DNA from: MED-G116 sp038147495
Lineage (GTDB): Bacteria > Pseudomonadota > Alphaproteobacteria > Puniceispirillales > Puniceispirillaceae
DNA length: 64,000 nt
Direction: 5' to 3'
Assembly (NCBI GenBank): GCA_038147495.1
Contig: JAYQTT010000003.1
Span: forward strand, 197,211-261,210
Every line of letters starts with the position of its first letter. The first letter of the stretch is position 1. Below the pieces are notes generated by a model. That model made no database searches. It worked only from the letters and a program-made list of their open reading frames with translations, and was not told the DNA's origin. The position numbers and the translations under genes were made by a program. Positions 54,099-63,076 of the stretch are shown here, in pieces.

Positions 54099-54676
54099 CA
54101 GCCGATACCCCTGAGCATGGCCGAGATGTCATAGAGGCTGAAACCCACAATATTGGAATATGATCCATCAATATGGCGGATATAGGCGGCAGCAGGTCCT
54201 TGAATGGCATAGCCCCCGGCCTTGCCCTGCCAGTCTTTTGTGGTGATGTATTCGTCGATGTCCTGCCGTGACAATCGCTTGAAAATCACCGTGCTTTTAA
54301 CAAGCCTTGATCGAAGTCGGCCATCTCTGGACCGCAAGGCAATGCCGCCCAGCACCCGGTGACGGCGCCCAGATAACAATGCCAGACAGGTGCGCGCCTC
54401 ATCCTCGGTCTCGGCCTTTGGCAGGATACGCCGCCCACAGGCAACAACCGTATCACCGGCAAGGATCACCGCGTTTGAGGGCAAATCATCGGGCCATTCA
54501 ACGGCCATTGCCTTTTCCCGTGCCATGCGCACAGCATATGGCCCGGGCAGTTCGCCGCGCTGCGGTGTCTCGTCTATATCGGCAGATATGACAGCGGCTG
54601 GCTCGATGCCAAGCTGTTGCAAAAGGTCACGGCGCCGCGGTGAGGCCGATGCCAGTATGACCGGCGGCATGTCCAT
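54098..54676 (-). CDS. maf: Maf-family nucleotide pyrophosphatase
   Basis: 192 residues. ILASASPRRRDLLQQLGI is the Maf opening signature. ADIDETP and ILAGDTVVACGRRILPKAE follow, with catalytic acidic residues, and DEARTCLALLSGRRHRVLGG. It hydrolyses nucleoside triphosphates, probably m7GTP, UTP or dTTP. It is downstream of infA. Confidence 0.93.
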   Translation of the reverse strand: MDMPPVILASASPRRRDLLQQLGIEPAAVISADIDETPQRGELPGPYAVRMAREKAMAVEWPDDLPSNAVILAGDTVVACGRRILPKAETEDEARTCLALLSGRRHRVLGGIALRSRDGRLRSRLVKSTVIFKRLSRQDIDEYITTKDWQGKAGGYAIQGPAAAYIRHIDGSYSNIVGFSLYDISAMLRGIG

Positions 54677-54756
54677 CAGCCCATGCTCCCCATATTGGTC
54701 ATGCGCGAAACCCTGATCGCATCAAAAGCCAGAATTGGCCTCGATACAAACAACGG

Positions 54757-54975
54757 CTATTTGAAACGGAACGTGATCCGACCCTTGCTGAGGTCATAGG
54801 GAGTCATCTCGACATTCACCCTGTCACCGGCAAGCACGCGGATACGGTTTTTCCGCATCTTTCCGCTGGTGTGAGCCAGAACCTCATGGTCATTGTCGAG
54901 CTTCACCCGAAACATCGCATTCGGCAGCAGTTCGGCAACCGTGCCGGAAAATTCGATAACGCCTTCCTTGGCCAT
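54757..54975 (-). CDS. infA: Translation initiation factor IF-1
   Basis: 72 residues, exactly the family length: MAKEGVIEFSGTVAELLPNA, FRVKLDNDHEVLAHTSGKMR, then NRIRVLAGDRVNVEMTPYDL and SKGRITFRFK. An OB-fold protein that binds the A site of the 30S subunit. The frame stays open to 55011, but the ATG at 54975 is the true start. Confidence 0.97.
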   Translation of the reverse strand: MAKEGVIEFSGTVAELLPNAMFRVKLDNDHEVLAHTSGKMRKNRIRVLAGDRVNVEMTPYDLSKGRITFRFK

Positions 54976-55039
54976 GTCAGCCTTTCCAATAGCTGTCGCG
55001 TAAAATTGCACATAGAGATGGCCAAAATTGGCCGAAAGG

Positions 55040-55513
55040 TCAAGCTTTTACTGAAATTTCAGTCTCCAGATACGCGCCAAGCTTGCCTGCAATGTCATCG
55101 CGTACAGCGCGATAGGCGCGCAAACGCTCCTCACGCGAACCCTCAAGATTGGCCAGATTATCAACTGGCCAATAGAGCGTTTGGCAATCCATATTGCGCG
55201 TCAGTTCAAGTGCCCGATCATGCGCTTCCGGCGAGAAAGAGATGATCACGTCATAGAATTCACAATCCAGATCATCAAAAGATTTTGGCACATGGTTGCC
55301 AAGGTCATAGCCTGCTTCCTGCATTACCGAGATGGCAAAGCCGTCCGGCGCACCCGGCGCCACACCGCATGAGTCGGTGAAAATCTTTCCCGGAAATGCC
55401 GCCTTGACCATCGCTTCGGCCATGGCAGATCTGACGGCATTGACGTTACAGGCAAACAAAATTGATGACACGTCCCGCGCCGGTTCAATTTCAATCGTCA
55501 CTGCCATGCTCAT
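55040..55513 (-). CDS. Low-molecular-weight phosphotyrosine phosphatase/arsenate-reductase-like protein
   Basis: 157 residues. The P-loop is CNVNAVRSAMAEA (Cx5R-S). It also has DSCGVAPGAPDGFA and YDVIISFSPEAHDRALEL, which resemble the LMW-PTP fold, though the aspartate of the DP pair typical of the C-terminal catalytic loop is not obvious (YWPVDN). It starts at the ATG at 55513 or 55507. Its place between UPF0262 and infA is common in alphaproteobacteria. Confidence 0.8.
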   Translation of the reverse strand: MSMAVTIEIEPARDVSSILFACNVNAVRSAMAEAMVKAAFPGKIFTDSCGVAPGAPDGFAISVMQEAGYDLGNHVPKSFDDLDCEFYDVIISFSPEAHDRALELTRNMDCQTLYWPVDNLANLEGSREERLRAYRAVRDDIAGKLGAYLETEISVKA

Positions 55514-55542
55514 ACCCTTTCATATGTGACCCTCGTTGCCGG

Positions 55543-56049
55543 CTATTTCGACTGCAACACGCAAATCAGCGTGAACAGACGTCTTGCTGTATCAAAATCA
55601 GTTTCGACCTTGCCCTGAAGGCGCGTCTGTAACAGCTCTGAACCTTCGTTATGCAAAGCCCTGCGGCCCATATCAATCGCCTGAATTTGTGAGGGAGATT
55701 TGGTCCGAATGGCGTCAAAATAGGTTTCACAGACCTGAAAATAATCGCGCATCACCCGCCGCAATGGCCCCATCGCCATAAAGAACTGGCCAAGGCTGAT
55801 ATCTTCTGTGTTGCATATATCAAATCTTATATGACGGCCCTCGGCCCGCAAATAGAGATGAAATGGGCCAGCCTGTCCGACAAGTGAAAAATTATTTTCC
55901 TCAAGAATATCGTAGATAGCTATCGCACGCTCATGCTCGGCCTCGGCCGAACGGCGCGGCGTTACCGCCTCATCAAGCTCTATCTTGACCAGCCGGTCGC
56001 CGCCGATTGGCGGATCTTCCTCAACATTGTCCTTCTGATCGTTGGCCAT
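55543..56049 (-). CDS. UPF0262 family protein
   Basis: 168 residues. DRLVKIELDEAVTPRRSAEA, then HERAIAIYDILEENNF, HLYLRAEGRHIRFDI, PLRRVMRDYFQVCETYFDAI, all as in UPF0262. Function unknown. The ATG at 56049 follows GGTGAGGCACGG; longer readings run into hisD. It is 8 bp after hisD. Confidence 0.88.
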   Translation of the reverse strand: MANDQKDNVEEDPPIGGDRLVKIELDEAVTPRRSAEAEHERAIAIYDILEENNFSLVGQAGPFHLYLRAEGRHIRFDICNTEDISLGQFFMAMGPLRRVMRDYFQVCETYFDAIRTKSPSQIQAIDMGRRALHNEGSELLQTRLQGKVETDFDTARRLFTLICVLQSK

Positions 56050-56056
56050 CCGTGCC

Positions 56057-57352
56057 TCACCGGTTGGTCCTGATCCGCATCGACAAGGCGTGTGCGCCAA
56101 GCCCCTCACTGTTCGCAAGTTCGATCCCTGCCGGCGCGATGCGACCAAAACTATCCGCGTCACATTCAACGGTAGTTGTGCGTTTCATAAAGTCAACAAC
56201 GCCGAGACCGGAGGAAAATTTAGCCGTGCGGGCGGTTGGCAACACATGGTTCGGCCCGGCGACATAGTCACCGATGGCCTCTGGCGTATAACGGCCAAGA
56301 AAGATCGCCCCGGCATGCCGAATTTTGTCGGCCCAGTAACGCGGGTTCTCAAGCGCCAGTTCCAGATGCTCGGCGGCAATGGCATCGGCAAGTGCCGGCA
56401 TCACATCAAGCGATGGGACGGTGATAACCGCCCCATTGTCGCGCCATGATTTGCCAGCGACATCTGCCCGCGCCAATTGCGGCAGCAACGCCTCAACCGC
56501 CGCCTCAACGGCGGTGGCAAATGCCGCATCATCAGTGATCAGGATTGATTGCGCCGCCTCGTCATGTTCTGCCTGAGACAGCAAATCAGCCGCAATCCAA
56601 GATGGATCATTTGCCTTGTCGGCAATCACCAGAATTTCCGATGGCCCGGCAATAGAATCAATGCCAACGGCGCCAAAGACCTGCCTCTTGGCAGCGGCCA
56701 CATAGGCATTCCCTGGCCCAACGATCTTGTTGACCGGGGCAATTGTCTGGGTGCCAAAGGCGAGCGTGGCAATGGCCTGCGCCCCGCCAATCTTCCACAT
56801 CTCTGTTGCACCGCCAAGTGCCGCCGCCGCCAACACCATCGGGCTGACATACCCATCCGGGGCCGGCACCACAATCACCCGCCGCTCAACACCGGCAACC
56901 TCGGCTGGAATCGCATTCATCAACACTGATGATGGATATACCGCCTTGCCCCCCGGCACATAAAGCCCGGCGGCATCGACCGGCGTATAGCGCATGCCCA
57001 TCGCCACACCAGCCTCATCACGATAATCAAAACCGGATGGCAATTGTTTCTCATGAAAGGCCCTGATCCGCTTTGCCGCAAGTTCCAGCGCATCCCGCAA
57101 GGCAGGCTCGAGCGCCTCAAGCGCCGCCTGCATCTGGTCACGGCCAATTGCCAGATCGGCAACATCTGACCGCGACAGACGGTCAAATTTGGCGGTTAAT
57201 TCCAACAGCGCAGCATCACCACGGCGTTGCACATCAGCAATGATCTCCGCCACCGCCGCCTGAACATCGAGGCTGGACTCACGCTTGCCTGCCAATAGCG
57301 CGGCAAAGCGATCTTCAAAATCGGCCGCCGAATAATCCAGTCTGATCGCCAT
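56057..57352 (-). CDS. hisD: Histidinol dehydrogenase
   Basis: 431 residues. AAGLYVPGGKAVYPSSVLMN, IVGPGNAYVAAAKRQVFG, IAGPSEILVIAD, and LLSQAEHDEAAQSILITDD hold the zinc and catalytic residues; PTARTAKFSSGLGVVDFMKR is near the end. It performs the last two steps of histidine synthesis, oxidising L-histidinol to L-histidine with NAD. Confidence 0.95.
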   Translation of the reverse strand: MAIRLDYSAADFEDRFAALLAGKRESSLDVQAAVAEIIADVQRRGDAALLELTAKFDRLSRSDVADLAIGRDQMQAALEALEPALRDALELAAKRIRAFHEKQLPSGFDYRDEAGVAMGMRYTPVDAAGLYVPGGKAVYPSSVLMNAIPAEVAGVERRVIVVPAPDGYVSPMVLAAAALGGATEMWKIGGAQAIATLAFGTQTIAPVNKIVGPGNAYVAAAKRQVFGAVGIDSIAGPSEILVIADKANDPSWIAADLLSQAEHDEAAQSILITDDAAFATAVEAAVEALLPQLARADVAGKSWRDNGAVITVPSLDVMPALADAIAAEHLELALENPRYWADKIRHAGAIFLGRYTPEAIGDYVAGPNHVLPTARTAKFSSGLGVVDFMKRTTTVECDADSFGRIAPAGIELANSEGLGAHALSMRIRTNR

Positions 57353-57582
57353 CTTGATTTGTCTCGCCTTCTTTTAATATGCGGCGCCTGAACATATGGC
57401 GCGCCGCGACACGCAACGGCTTTCAAACATATGCTTGCCAGCAAGCTGTCGTTTTCACACCAACCGTCTTCACGCGTGTGGCGCGTTACCTAACAGGAAT
57501 TGTAGCAATTTTCCAGCCTATCGTCAGCCGCACCCTGTCGGCCAAAATCTGAGCTGCCATTTTCGGAAGCTCTGGTCGGCGG

Positions 57583-58095
57583 CTAATCCAAAGCGTGTTG
57601 CGGTTGCTGCATTGTTGGATGGCTTGCCTCGACATCCTGAACGATCACATCAATATCATCGACAATCAAACGTAATGCTGCCGCGCCGGAAAAGGTCAAA
57701 TTGATCTCGACACGATCATCTTCGCTGGTTTTGCTGGTGATCGCCAGAAGGTTGAGGAGCGCCATTTCACGGCGTGCCGGCATGCCGTTCTGCAATACTC
57801 TATGCACACCCTCAATGCGCACACCGCAAAGGCTTCTCTCGTGAACCGGATGTCCGTCCTCAGCCGTAACACCGGCGAGTGGCGGACGCTCCCAGCAAAA
57901 TCGATTGGCGATAAATATGAAGCATCTGGTCCCATGATCATACAACATATCCGCACCCGGGATGATGGCGTCCTGAAGCAAGGCCGACACCACTTCTATA
58001 TCGGCATTGTCTTTGGCAAGAAGGCGCAGGGAAGGCACCGTTTCATCCGCGTTTGATTGGGGCAAATCCTGCATCTGATCTGGGGTCTTATTCAT
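57583..58095 (-). CDS. DUF2948 family protein
   Basis: About 170 residues. SLRLLAKDNADIEVVSALLQ, then DMLYDHGTRCFIFIANRFCW, RVLQNGMPARREMALLNLLA and ALRLIVDDIDVIVQDV. The family is found beside hisD and murA in alphaproteobacteria and has no known function. The ATG at 58095 overlaps the murA end by 8 bp; upstream Mets within murA are possible. 230 bp of gap separates it from hisD. Confidence 0.85.
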   Translation of the reverse strand: MNKTPDQMQDLPQSNADETVPSLRLLAKDNADIEVVSALLQDAIIPGADMLYDHGTRCFIFIANRFCWERPPLAGVTAEDGHPVHERSLCGVRIEGVHRVLQNGMPARREMALLNLLAITSKTSEDDRVEINLTFSGAAALRLIVDDIDVIVQDVEASHPTMQQPQHALD

Positions 58096-59362
58096 CTTCA
58101 TCATCGCCGCCATCGCTGAGACGTTCAATTCTGGCACCACATTGGCCGAGTTTCTTTTCGAGGTCACTGTAACCGCGATCCAAATGATAGATCCGGCTTA
58201 CCTCGCTTGTTCCCTCGGTTGCAAGCGCCGCAAGCACCAATGAAACCGACGCCCGGAGATCGGTTGCCATCACCGGCGCCGGGGTCAGGTTTTTGCGCCC
58301 GCGAACCAGTGCTGTGCCGCCATCGACCTTGATATCTGCCCCCATGCGAACGAGTTCGGGAACATGCATGAACCGGTTCTCAAAAATCGTCTCGGAAATT
58401 CTTGACGAACCATCGGCCACACTCATCATCGCCATGAACTGGGCCTGTAAATCAGTGGGAAATCCGGGGAATGGATCGGTAATAATGTCGGCGGCAGAAA
58501 CCCTTTCGGCGGCGCTGAAGGTCAGGCCGTCATCACCCTCAACAACATCCATTCCGGTCTCGCGCAAGACATTGATCAGCGCGTCCAAATGGCGTGCGTT
58601 GGCCCGTTTCAACGTCAGCCTGCCATTTGTAATGCCAGCCGCAATCGCATAGGTGCCAGCCTCAATCCTATCGGCAATGACCGCATGCCGTGCGGTTTTC
58701 AGGTTCGTCACACCCTCTATGATTATTGTGTCGGTGCCATGGCCGGTGATTTTTGCCCCCATCGCATTCAAACATTCGGCCAAATTGGAAATTTCAGGCT
58801 CGCGCGCGGCATTCACAATTTCCGTCTGCCCCTTCGCCAGCGCCGCCGCCATGAGCGCATTCTCGGTCGCGCCGACAGACACCATCGGGAACACCACCCG
58901 ACCACCGGTTAACCCCTGCGGGGCGCGTGCCTGAATATAGCCATCGGCAAGCTCAACGATGGCACCAAGCGCCTGCATCACACGAATATGCAAATCAACC
59001 GGGCGTGTGCCGATGGCACATCCTCCGGGTAATGACACACGCGCCTCACCATAACGGGCCAGCAAAGGGCCCAAGACCAGAATGGACGCCCGCATCTTTC
59101 GGACAAGGTCATAAGGCGCATCCAACAGATTTGCCGTGCCCGACATTGTCACAACATCGCCATCCCGCTCAACGGCAAGACCATGATGCCGCAACAAACC
59201 CTCCATCGACAGCGTATCAGCCAATCTTGGAACATTTTCCAGAACCAGCCCATCGTCAGACATGAGGCCCGCAGGCAGCAATGTAAGCGCCGCATTTTTT
59301 GCCCCGCTGACGATGATCTCACCATGAAGCGGTAGGCCGCCCTCAATACGCAATCTATCCAT
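58088..59362 (-). CDS. murA: UDP-N-acetylglucosamine 1-carboxyvinyltransferase
   Basis: 424 residues, family length. MDRLRIEGGLPLHGEIIVSG, AKNAALTLLPAG with the conserved Lys-Asn, SLPGGCAIGTRPVDLHI with the catalytic cysteine, and TDPFPGFPTDLQAQFMAM. It catalyses the first committed step of peptidoglycan synthesis and is the fosfomycin target. CGGGAG lies nine bases before the ATG at 59362. Longer readings overlap the preceding small gene. Confidence 0.96.
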   Translation of the reverse strand: MDRLRIEGGLPLHGEIIVSGAKNAALTLLPAGLMSDDGLVLENVPRLADTLSMEGLLRHHGLAVERDGDVVTMSGTANLLDAPYDLVRKMRASILVLGPLLARYGEARVSLPGGCAIGTRPVDLHIRVMQALGAIVELADGYIQARAPQGLTGGRVVFPMVSVGATENALMAAALAKGQTEIVNAAREPEISNLAECLNAMGAKITGHGTDTIIIEGVTNLKTARHAVIADRIEAGTYAIAAGITNGRLTLKRANARHLDALINVLRETGMDVVEGDDGLTFSAAERVSAADIITDPFPGFPTDLQAQFMAMMSVADGSSRISETIFENRFMHVPELVRMGADIKVDGGTALVRGRKNLTPAPVMATDLRASVSLVLAALATEGTSEVSRIYHLDRGYSDLEKKLGQCGARIERLSDGGDDEDE

Positions 59363-59561
59363 TGCTTTTTGCTCCCGGGGCGGTTTGTTCTGTACCGTCC
59401 TGCCCGTCCGTATGACGCGTCTTTGGCGCATTGTCATCTGCGGCCCGCGCCCGCGCCTGCGCCTTGCGCCTGAACAGATTTTCCCGCAGCGCCTTGGCAA
59501 GCCGATCATCATTTTTGCTTCGATGCTTCGCCTGATCTTCCGGATGCGACGGCTTTGTCAT
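59355..59561 (-). CDS. Small basic conserved protein upstream of murA (68 residues)
   Basis: It has DDRLAKALRENLFRRKAQAR, a motif seen in short alphaproteobacterial proteins beside murA. The tail is rich in lysine, glycine and alanine. GGGGG lies four bases before the ATG and it overlaps murA by 8 bp. Function unknown. Confidence 0.75.
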   Translation of the reverse strand: MTKPSHPEDQAKHRSKNDDRLAKALRENLFRRKAQARARAADDNAPKTRHTDGQDGTEQTAPGAKSNG

Positions 59562-59723
59562 ATTTCCCCCGATGACAAGTGATTTGCCAGAATAGGTACC
59601 TTCGAATTGTCTCGTGAACGGCTAGCATCACAATATGGACATATTGTGGCGATTTACCGCCTGATGTAACATGGGGTAAACAGGCTTCCTGGTAAAGACC
59701 TTTGCCATTATTCGGTACCACGG

Positions 59724-60503
59724 ATGATCCGAAAATCAATGTGGCGGGCTGGTATGAATAATTCGACAGATCCCAAACAAACGGATGCGGTGAAACCATC
59801 GCAGGGCAGGCGATATATTCTGCCCGGCGTGCTGGTCCTTGGATTGGCTGTATTCTTCCTCTCGGGCGCCCATGAATTTGTCACCTGGCAGGCGGTGGCG
59901 GACCATTACGGCGCGTTGCAGGGTTACGCCAATGAACATCTGTGGCGCAGCTATATCATCTTCACCCTTGCCTATGGCGTTGTAGTTGCTTTTTCATTGC
60001 CGGTGGCGCTTCCAATGACGCTGGCTGGTGGGGCCATTCTCGGCTGGCCGGCGGTCATTCTGGTGATCATCGGGGCCACGGCAGGTGCCGGTGTTGTCTT
60101 TATTGCCGCAAAATCGATCTTTGCCGATGTTCTGCGGACAAAGGCTGGTCCATTTCTGGCAAGGCTTGAGGCAGGGTTCAGCGAAAATGCCTTCTCCTAC
60201 CTGCTTGCCCTGCGTTTGATACCGGCGGCACCATTCTGGGTGGTGAATATCGTTCCGGCCTTCACCAGAATGCAGCTGGTGCCGTTTCTGCTGGCAACAT
60301 GTATTGGCATCGCACCCGGAACCGCCGTGTTCATATCAGTTGGCCGTGGCTTTGATCATATTCTGGCAAGCGGCACAACGCCTGATCTTGCTGTCCTGAC
60401 GACAGCGCCAATCCTGTTACCGCTGGCGGCACTTGGGGCGCTGGCTTTGTTGCCCATTGCCTATCGCCAGATAATGAAGAACCGAAAAGGGGCACGCCCA
60501 TGA
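59724..60503 (+). CDS. TVP38/TMEM64 (VTT-domain) membrane protein
   Basis: 259 residues with about six hydrophobic segments. The VTT core is FSLPVALPMTLAGGAILGWP, GATAGAGVVFIAAKSIFADV, then LALRLIPAAPFWVVNIVPAF. Starts at 59724, 59739 or 59754 are all possible; none has a good site. It overlaps the reductase gene as ATGA. The pair is often found together or fused, suggesting a shared role at the membrane. Confidence 0.85.
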   Translation: MIRKSMWRAGMNNSTDPKQTDAVKPSQGRRYILPGVLVLGLAVFFLSGAHEFVTWQAVADHYGALQGYANEHLWRSYIIFTLAYGVVVAFSLPVALPMTLAGGAILGWPAVILVIIGATAGAGVVFIAAKSIFADVLRTKAGPFLARLEAGFSENAFSYLLALRLIPAAPFWVVNIVPAFTRMQLVPFLLATCIGIAPGTAVFISVGRGFDHILASGTTPDLAVLTTAPILLPLAALGALALLPIAYRQIMKNRKGARP

Positions 60504-61915
60504 ACAAAATCAGCACAGATATCTGCATCATTGGCGGCGGGTCAGGCGGGCTCAGCGTGGCCGCGGGTGCGGCGCAGATGGGTGCCCGCGTTGTTCTTTT
60601 TGAGGCTGGTGAAATGGGTGGTGACTGCCTGAACAGCGGCTGTGTTCCGTCAAAGGCGCTGCTGGCAGCTGGCAAGGCCGCACATCACACCACCGGCCGT
60701 CCCGAGATGGGCGTTACCGGCGTTCCGGCAAGCATCAATTTTGCCGCAACAAAAGCGCATATCGCCGAGGTGATCGACAAAATCGCACCACATGACTCGG
60801 TAGAGCGTTTCACCGGGCTGGGTGTAACCGTGATCGAGGAAAAGGCACGTTTTACCGGGCCGCGCAAGGTGGCCTCGGCAACGCATGAGGTCACAGCAAA
60901 ATATATCGTGATTGCCACGGGTTCGACACCCTTTGTGCCACCAATTCCGGGGCTGGACAGCGTACCCTACCACACCAATGAAACGATTTTTACAGATCCG
61001 GAAAAACCCGCGCATCTGGTGATCATTGGTGGCGGCCCCATTGGCATTGAGATGGCACAGGCGCATGCAAGGCTTGGCTGTCAGGTCAGCGTTGTGGAGG
61101 CGCTGACAATCATGGGACGCGATGACCGGGAATTGGTCGGGATCCTGCGAGACCGTCTTATTGAGGAGGGCATCACCATCATTGAAGGCACAGGCGTTAC
61201 CGGCGTCAGCAAGAATAGAGATGGGATCAACATCACCCTTGGTGATGGGCGTGAACTTCATGCCAGCCATCTTCTTGTCGCAGTTGGTCGGCGGCCAACG
61301 CTGGACGGGCTTGGTCTTGAAGCTGGCGGCATCGCCCACACACCAGCCGGGATCACCACCGACAAGCGACTGCGGACAAGCAACAAGCGGGTCTATGCCA
61401 TTGGCGATGTCGCCGGACGGGCTCAATTCACCCATATCGCCGCCTATCACGCCGGTATTGTGATCCGCAATATTCTGTTCAAACTACCGGCCCGCGTGAA
61501 TGAGGCGATCCACCCTTGGGTGACATACACCGATCCTGAACTGGCACATGTCGGCCTGACCGAGGACGCGGCAGCGGACATGTGGGGGGCTGACACGATA
61601 AAGGTCATCCGCGTGCCAATGTCGAATATCGACCGGGCCATTGCCGAGCGGCGCGAAGAGGGCATGGTCAAGCTGGTGGTTCACAAAAACGGTTCAATCC
61701 TCGGGGTGAGCATTCTTGCCCCAAATGCCGGTGAAATGATTCTGACATGGGTTCTGGCGATCAGCACCGGACAGAAAATTGGCAAGATGGCCGGAATCAT
61801 CGCGCCCTATCCCACCTTTGGCGACGCCAGCAAACAGGCTGCCGGAAAATTCTTTACCGAAAAGCTGTTCAGCGACCGAACACGGCGCATTGTGCGCTTC
61901 CTGATCCGGATCTAG
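60500..61915 (+). CDS. Pyridine nucleotide-disulfide oxidoreductase (mercuric reductase/dihydrolipoamide dehydrogenase-like)
   Basis: 471 residues. ICIIGGGSGGLSVAAGAAQM (FAD), GGDCLNSGCVPSKALLA (redox disulfide CxxxxC), LVIIGGGPIGIEMAQAHARL (NAD(P)), and VYAIGDVAGRAQFTHIAAYH. The C-terminal His-Glu acid-base pair (normally HAHPTLSE) reads APYPTFGD, so the substrate is probably not dihydrolipoamide. It is coupled to a VTT-domain protein. Confidence 0.9.
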   Translation: MNKISTDICIIGGGSGGLSVAAGAAQMGARVVLFEAGEMGGDCLNSGCVPSKALLAAGKAAHHTTGRPEMGVTGVPASINFAATKAHIAEVIDKIAPHDSVERFTGLGVTVIEEKARFTGPRKVASATHEVTAKYIVIATGSTPFVPPIPGLDSVPYHTNETIFTDPEKPAHLVIIGGGPIGIEMAQAHARLGCQVSVVEALTIMGRDDRELVGILRDRLIEEGITIIEGTGVTGVSKNRDGINITLGDGRELHASHLLVAVGRRPTLDGLGLEAGGIAHTPAGITTDKRLRTSNKRVYAIGDVAGRAQFTHIAAYHAGIVIRNILFKLPARVNEAIHPWVTYTDPELAHVGLTEDAAADMWGADTIKVIRVPMSNIDRAIAERREEGMVKLVVHKNGSILGVSILAPNAGEMILTWVLAISTGQKIGKMAGIIAPYPTFGDASKQAAGKFFTEKLFSDRTRRIVRFLIRI

Positions 61916-62070
61916 CCGATCCCACGCCCGCCGGAAAAGCCGCCGCTTGAACCGTTGACGGGGCAAAAGCCGACCAATCACCCGATGAACGCGCCATAGG
62001 GTTAAAACGGTGTGGAAAAAAACTTCACTTCCCGACAGCTTTCGTGTAATCCATGCGCGTTGATGGTGAC

Positions 62071-62146
62071 GCTGCCATAGCTCCAGCGGTAGAGCGCACC
62101 CTTGGTAAGGGTGAGGTCGCGTGTTCGAATCACGCTGGCAGCACCA
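62071..62146 (+). tRNA. tRNA-Thr (GGT)
   Basis: 76 nt with encoded CCA: acceptor GCTGCCA/TGGCAGC, anticodon arm CACCC-TTGGTAA-GGGTG with anticodon GGT, T-arm TGTTCGAATCACG. It is followed by decayed genes, as is common next to tRNAs. Confidence 0.95.
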
Positions 62147-62196
62147 TCAGTTTGCCCAATTATCACTCCCGTTTAAACTCATGATGGGGGCAAGCA

Positions 62197-63069
62197 ATGC
62201 CGTTTAGATCGATCATTATTTCATTGGCTTTTGCGCTGTCACTGATCACCGGAGGGGTGGCGTGGGCCGAATCAACATCTCAAGGCGGCGGCAACACCGC
62301 AGATGCGGCCGGAAAAAACTCCAGCCAGCCCATAATCACACACAACCTGGGCATTTCTCGATTGAAGTACAACTGGCCGGGCCAGTACCCGCGCCAACGG
62401 TCATACTATCGCATGGGAGTGGCGGTCTCTGGAAACATCAAAGGAATTGGGCCGCGTCATTGATTGAGGCTGGTTACAATGTGGCCATGATCGACAATTT
62501 CACCGAAAAGGGTGTCGAACCGCATGTTTCCAAGGTCGATATCAGGACCGTACCAGAAGAGCGTCAAAGATATGCTGGCTACGGCCAGCTGGGTCATGGC
62601 GCAACAATGGCACAAGGGCAAATTAGGCGTTATCGGCTTCAGCCAGGGTGGATCGGGCGTCAATCTTCTTGCCTTACAAGATGCAAAAATCTGAAGCTGG
62701 CCGGGGATATGATTGTCCATCTTCGGCGCGCTGGTGTCTTATCACCCCGGTTGCGGCATCCGTTCGGCGGCACTGACCTACCCTGATGTGCCGATCCAAC
62801 TGCATCTGGGCAAATTGGATGCGTTGGCAGAGGTGATGTGGTGCGAGACAGGGTTTCGTAAAATGAAAATCTCGAGATATTCATCTATCCGAATGCATCA
62901 TTCATTTGATGTCGAGGTAAAAGACTGGAAGAAAATCGGCTTTATCCCTGCCACCGGAAGAATGTGGGAGGCAAAGATTGATCCGACGCCAACAAAAAAG
63001 TCGGGAACGGGTGTTTGCACATCTGACAAACATCTGGAAATAGCGATCAAGTTAGCCGATAAGGTCTAA
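62197..63069 (+). pseudogene. Dienelactone hydrolase-like protein, frameshifted and with stops
   Basis: It begins with a signal peptide (MPFRSIIISLAFALSLITGG), changes frame near 62350, and continues PTVILSHGSGGLWKHQRNWA (oxyanion region). It changes frame back near 62540, KSVKDMLATASWVMAQQWHK with GVIGFSQGGSGVNLLA (nucleophile serine), hits a stop at 62692, and resumes IFGALVSYHPGCGIRS. The line of sense fragments fits a secreted alpha/beta hydrolase. Confidence 0.75.
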
Positions 63070-63076
63070 ACGCGGA

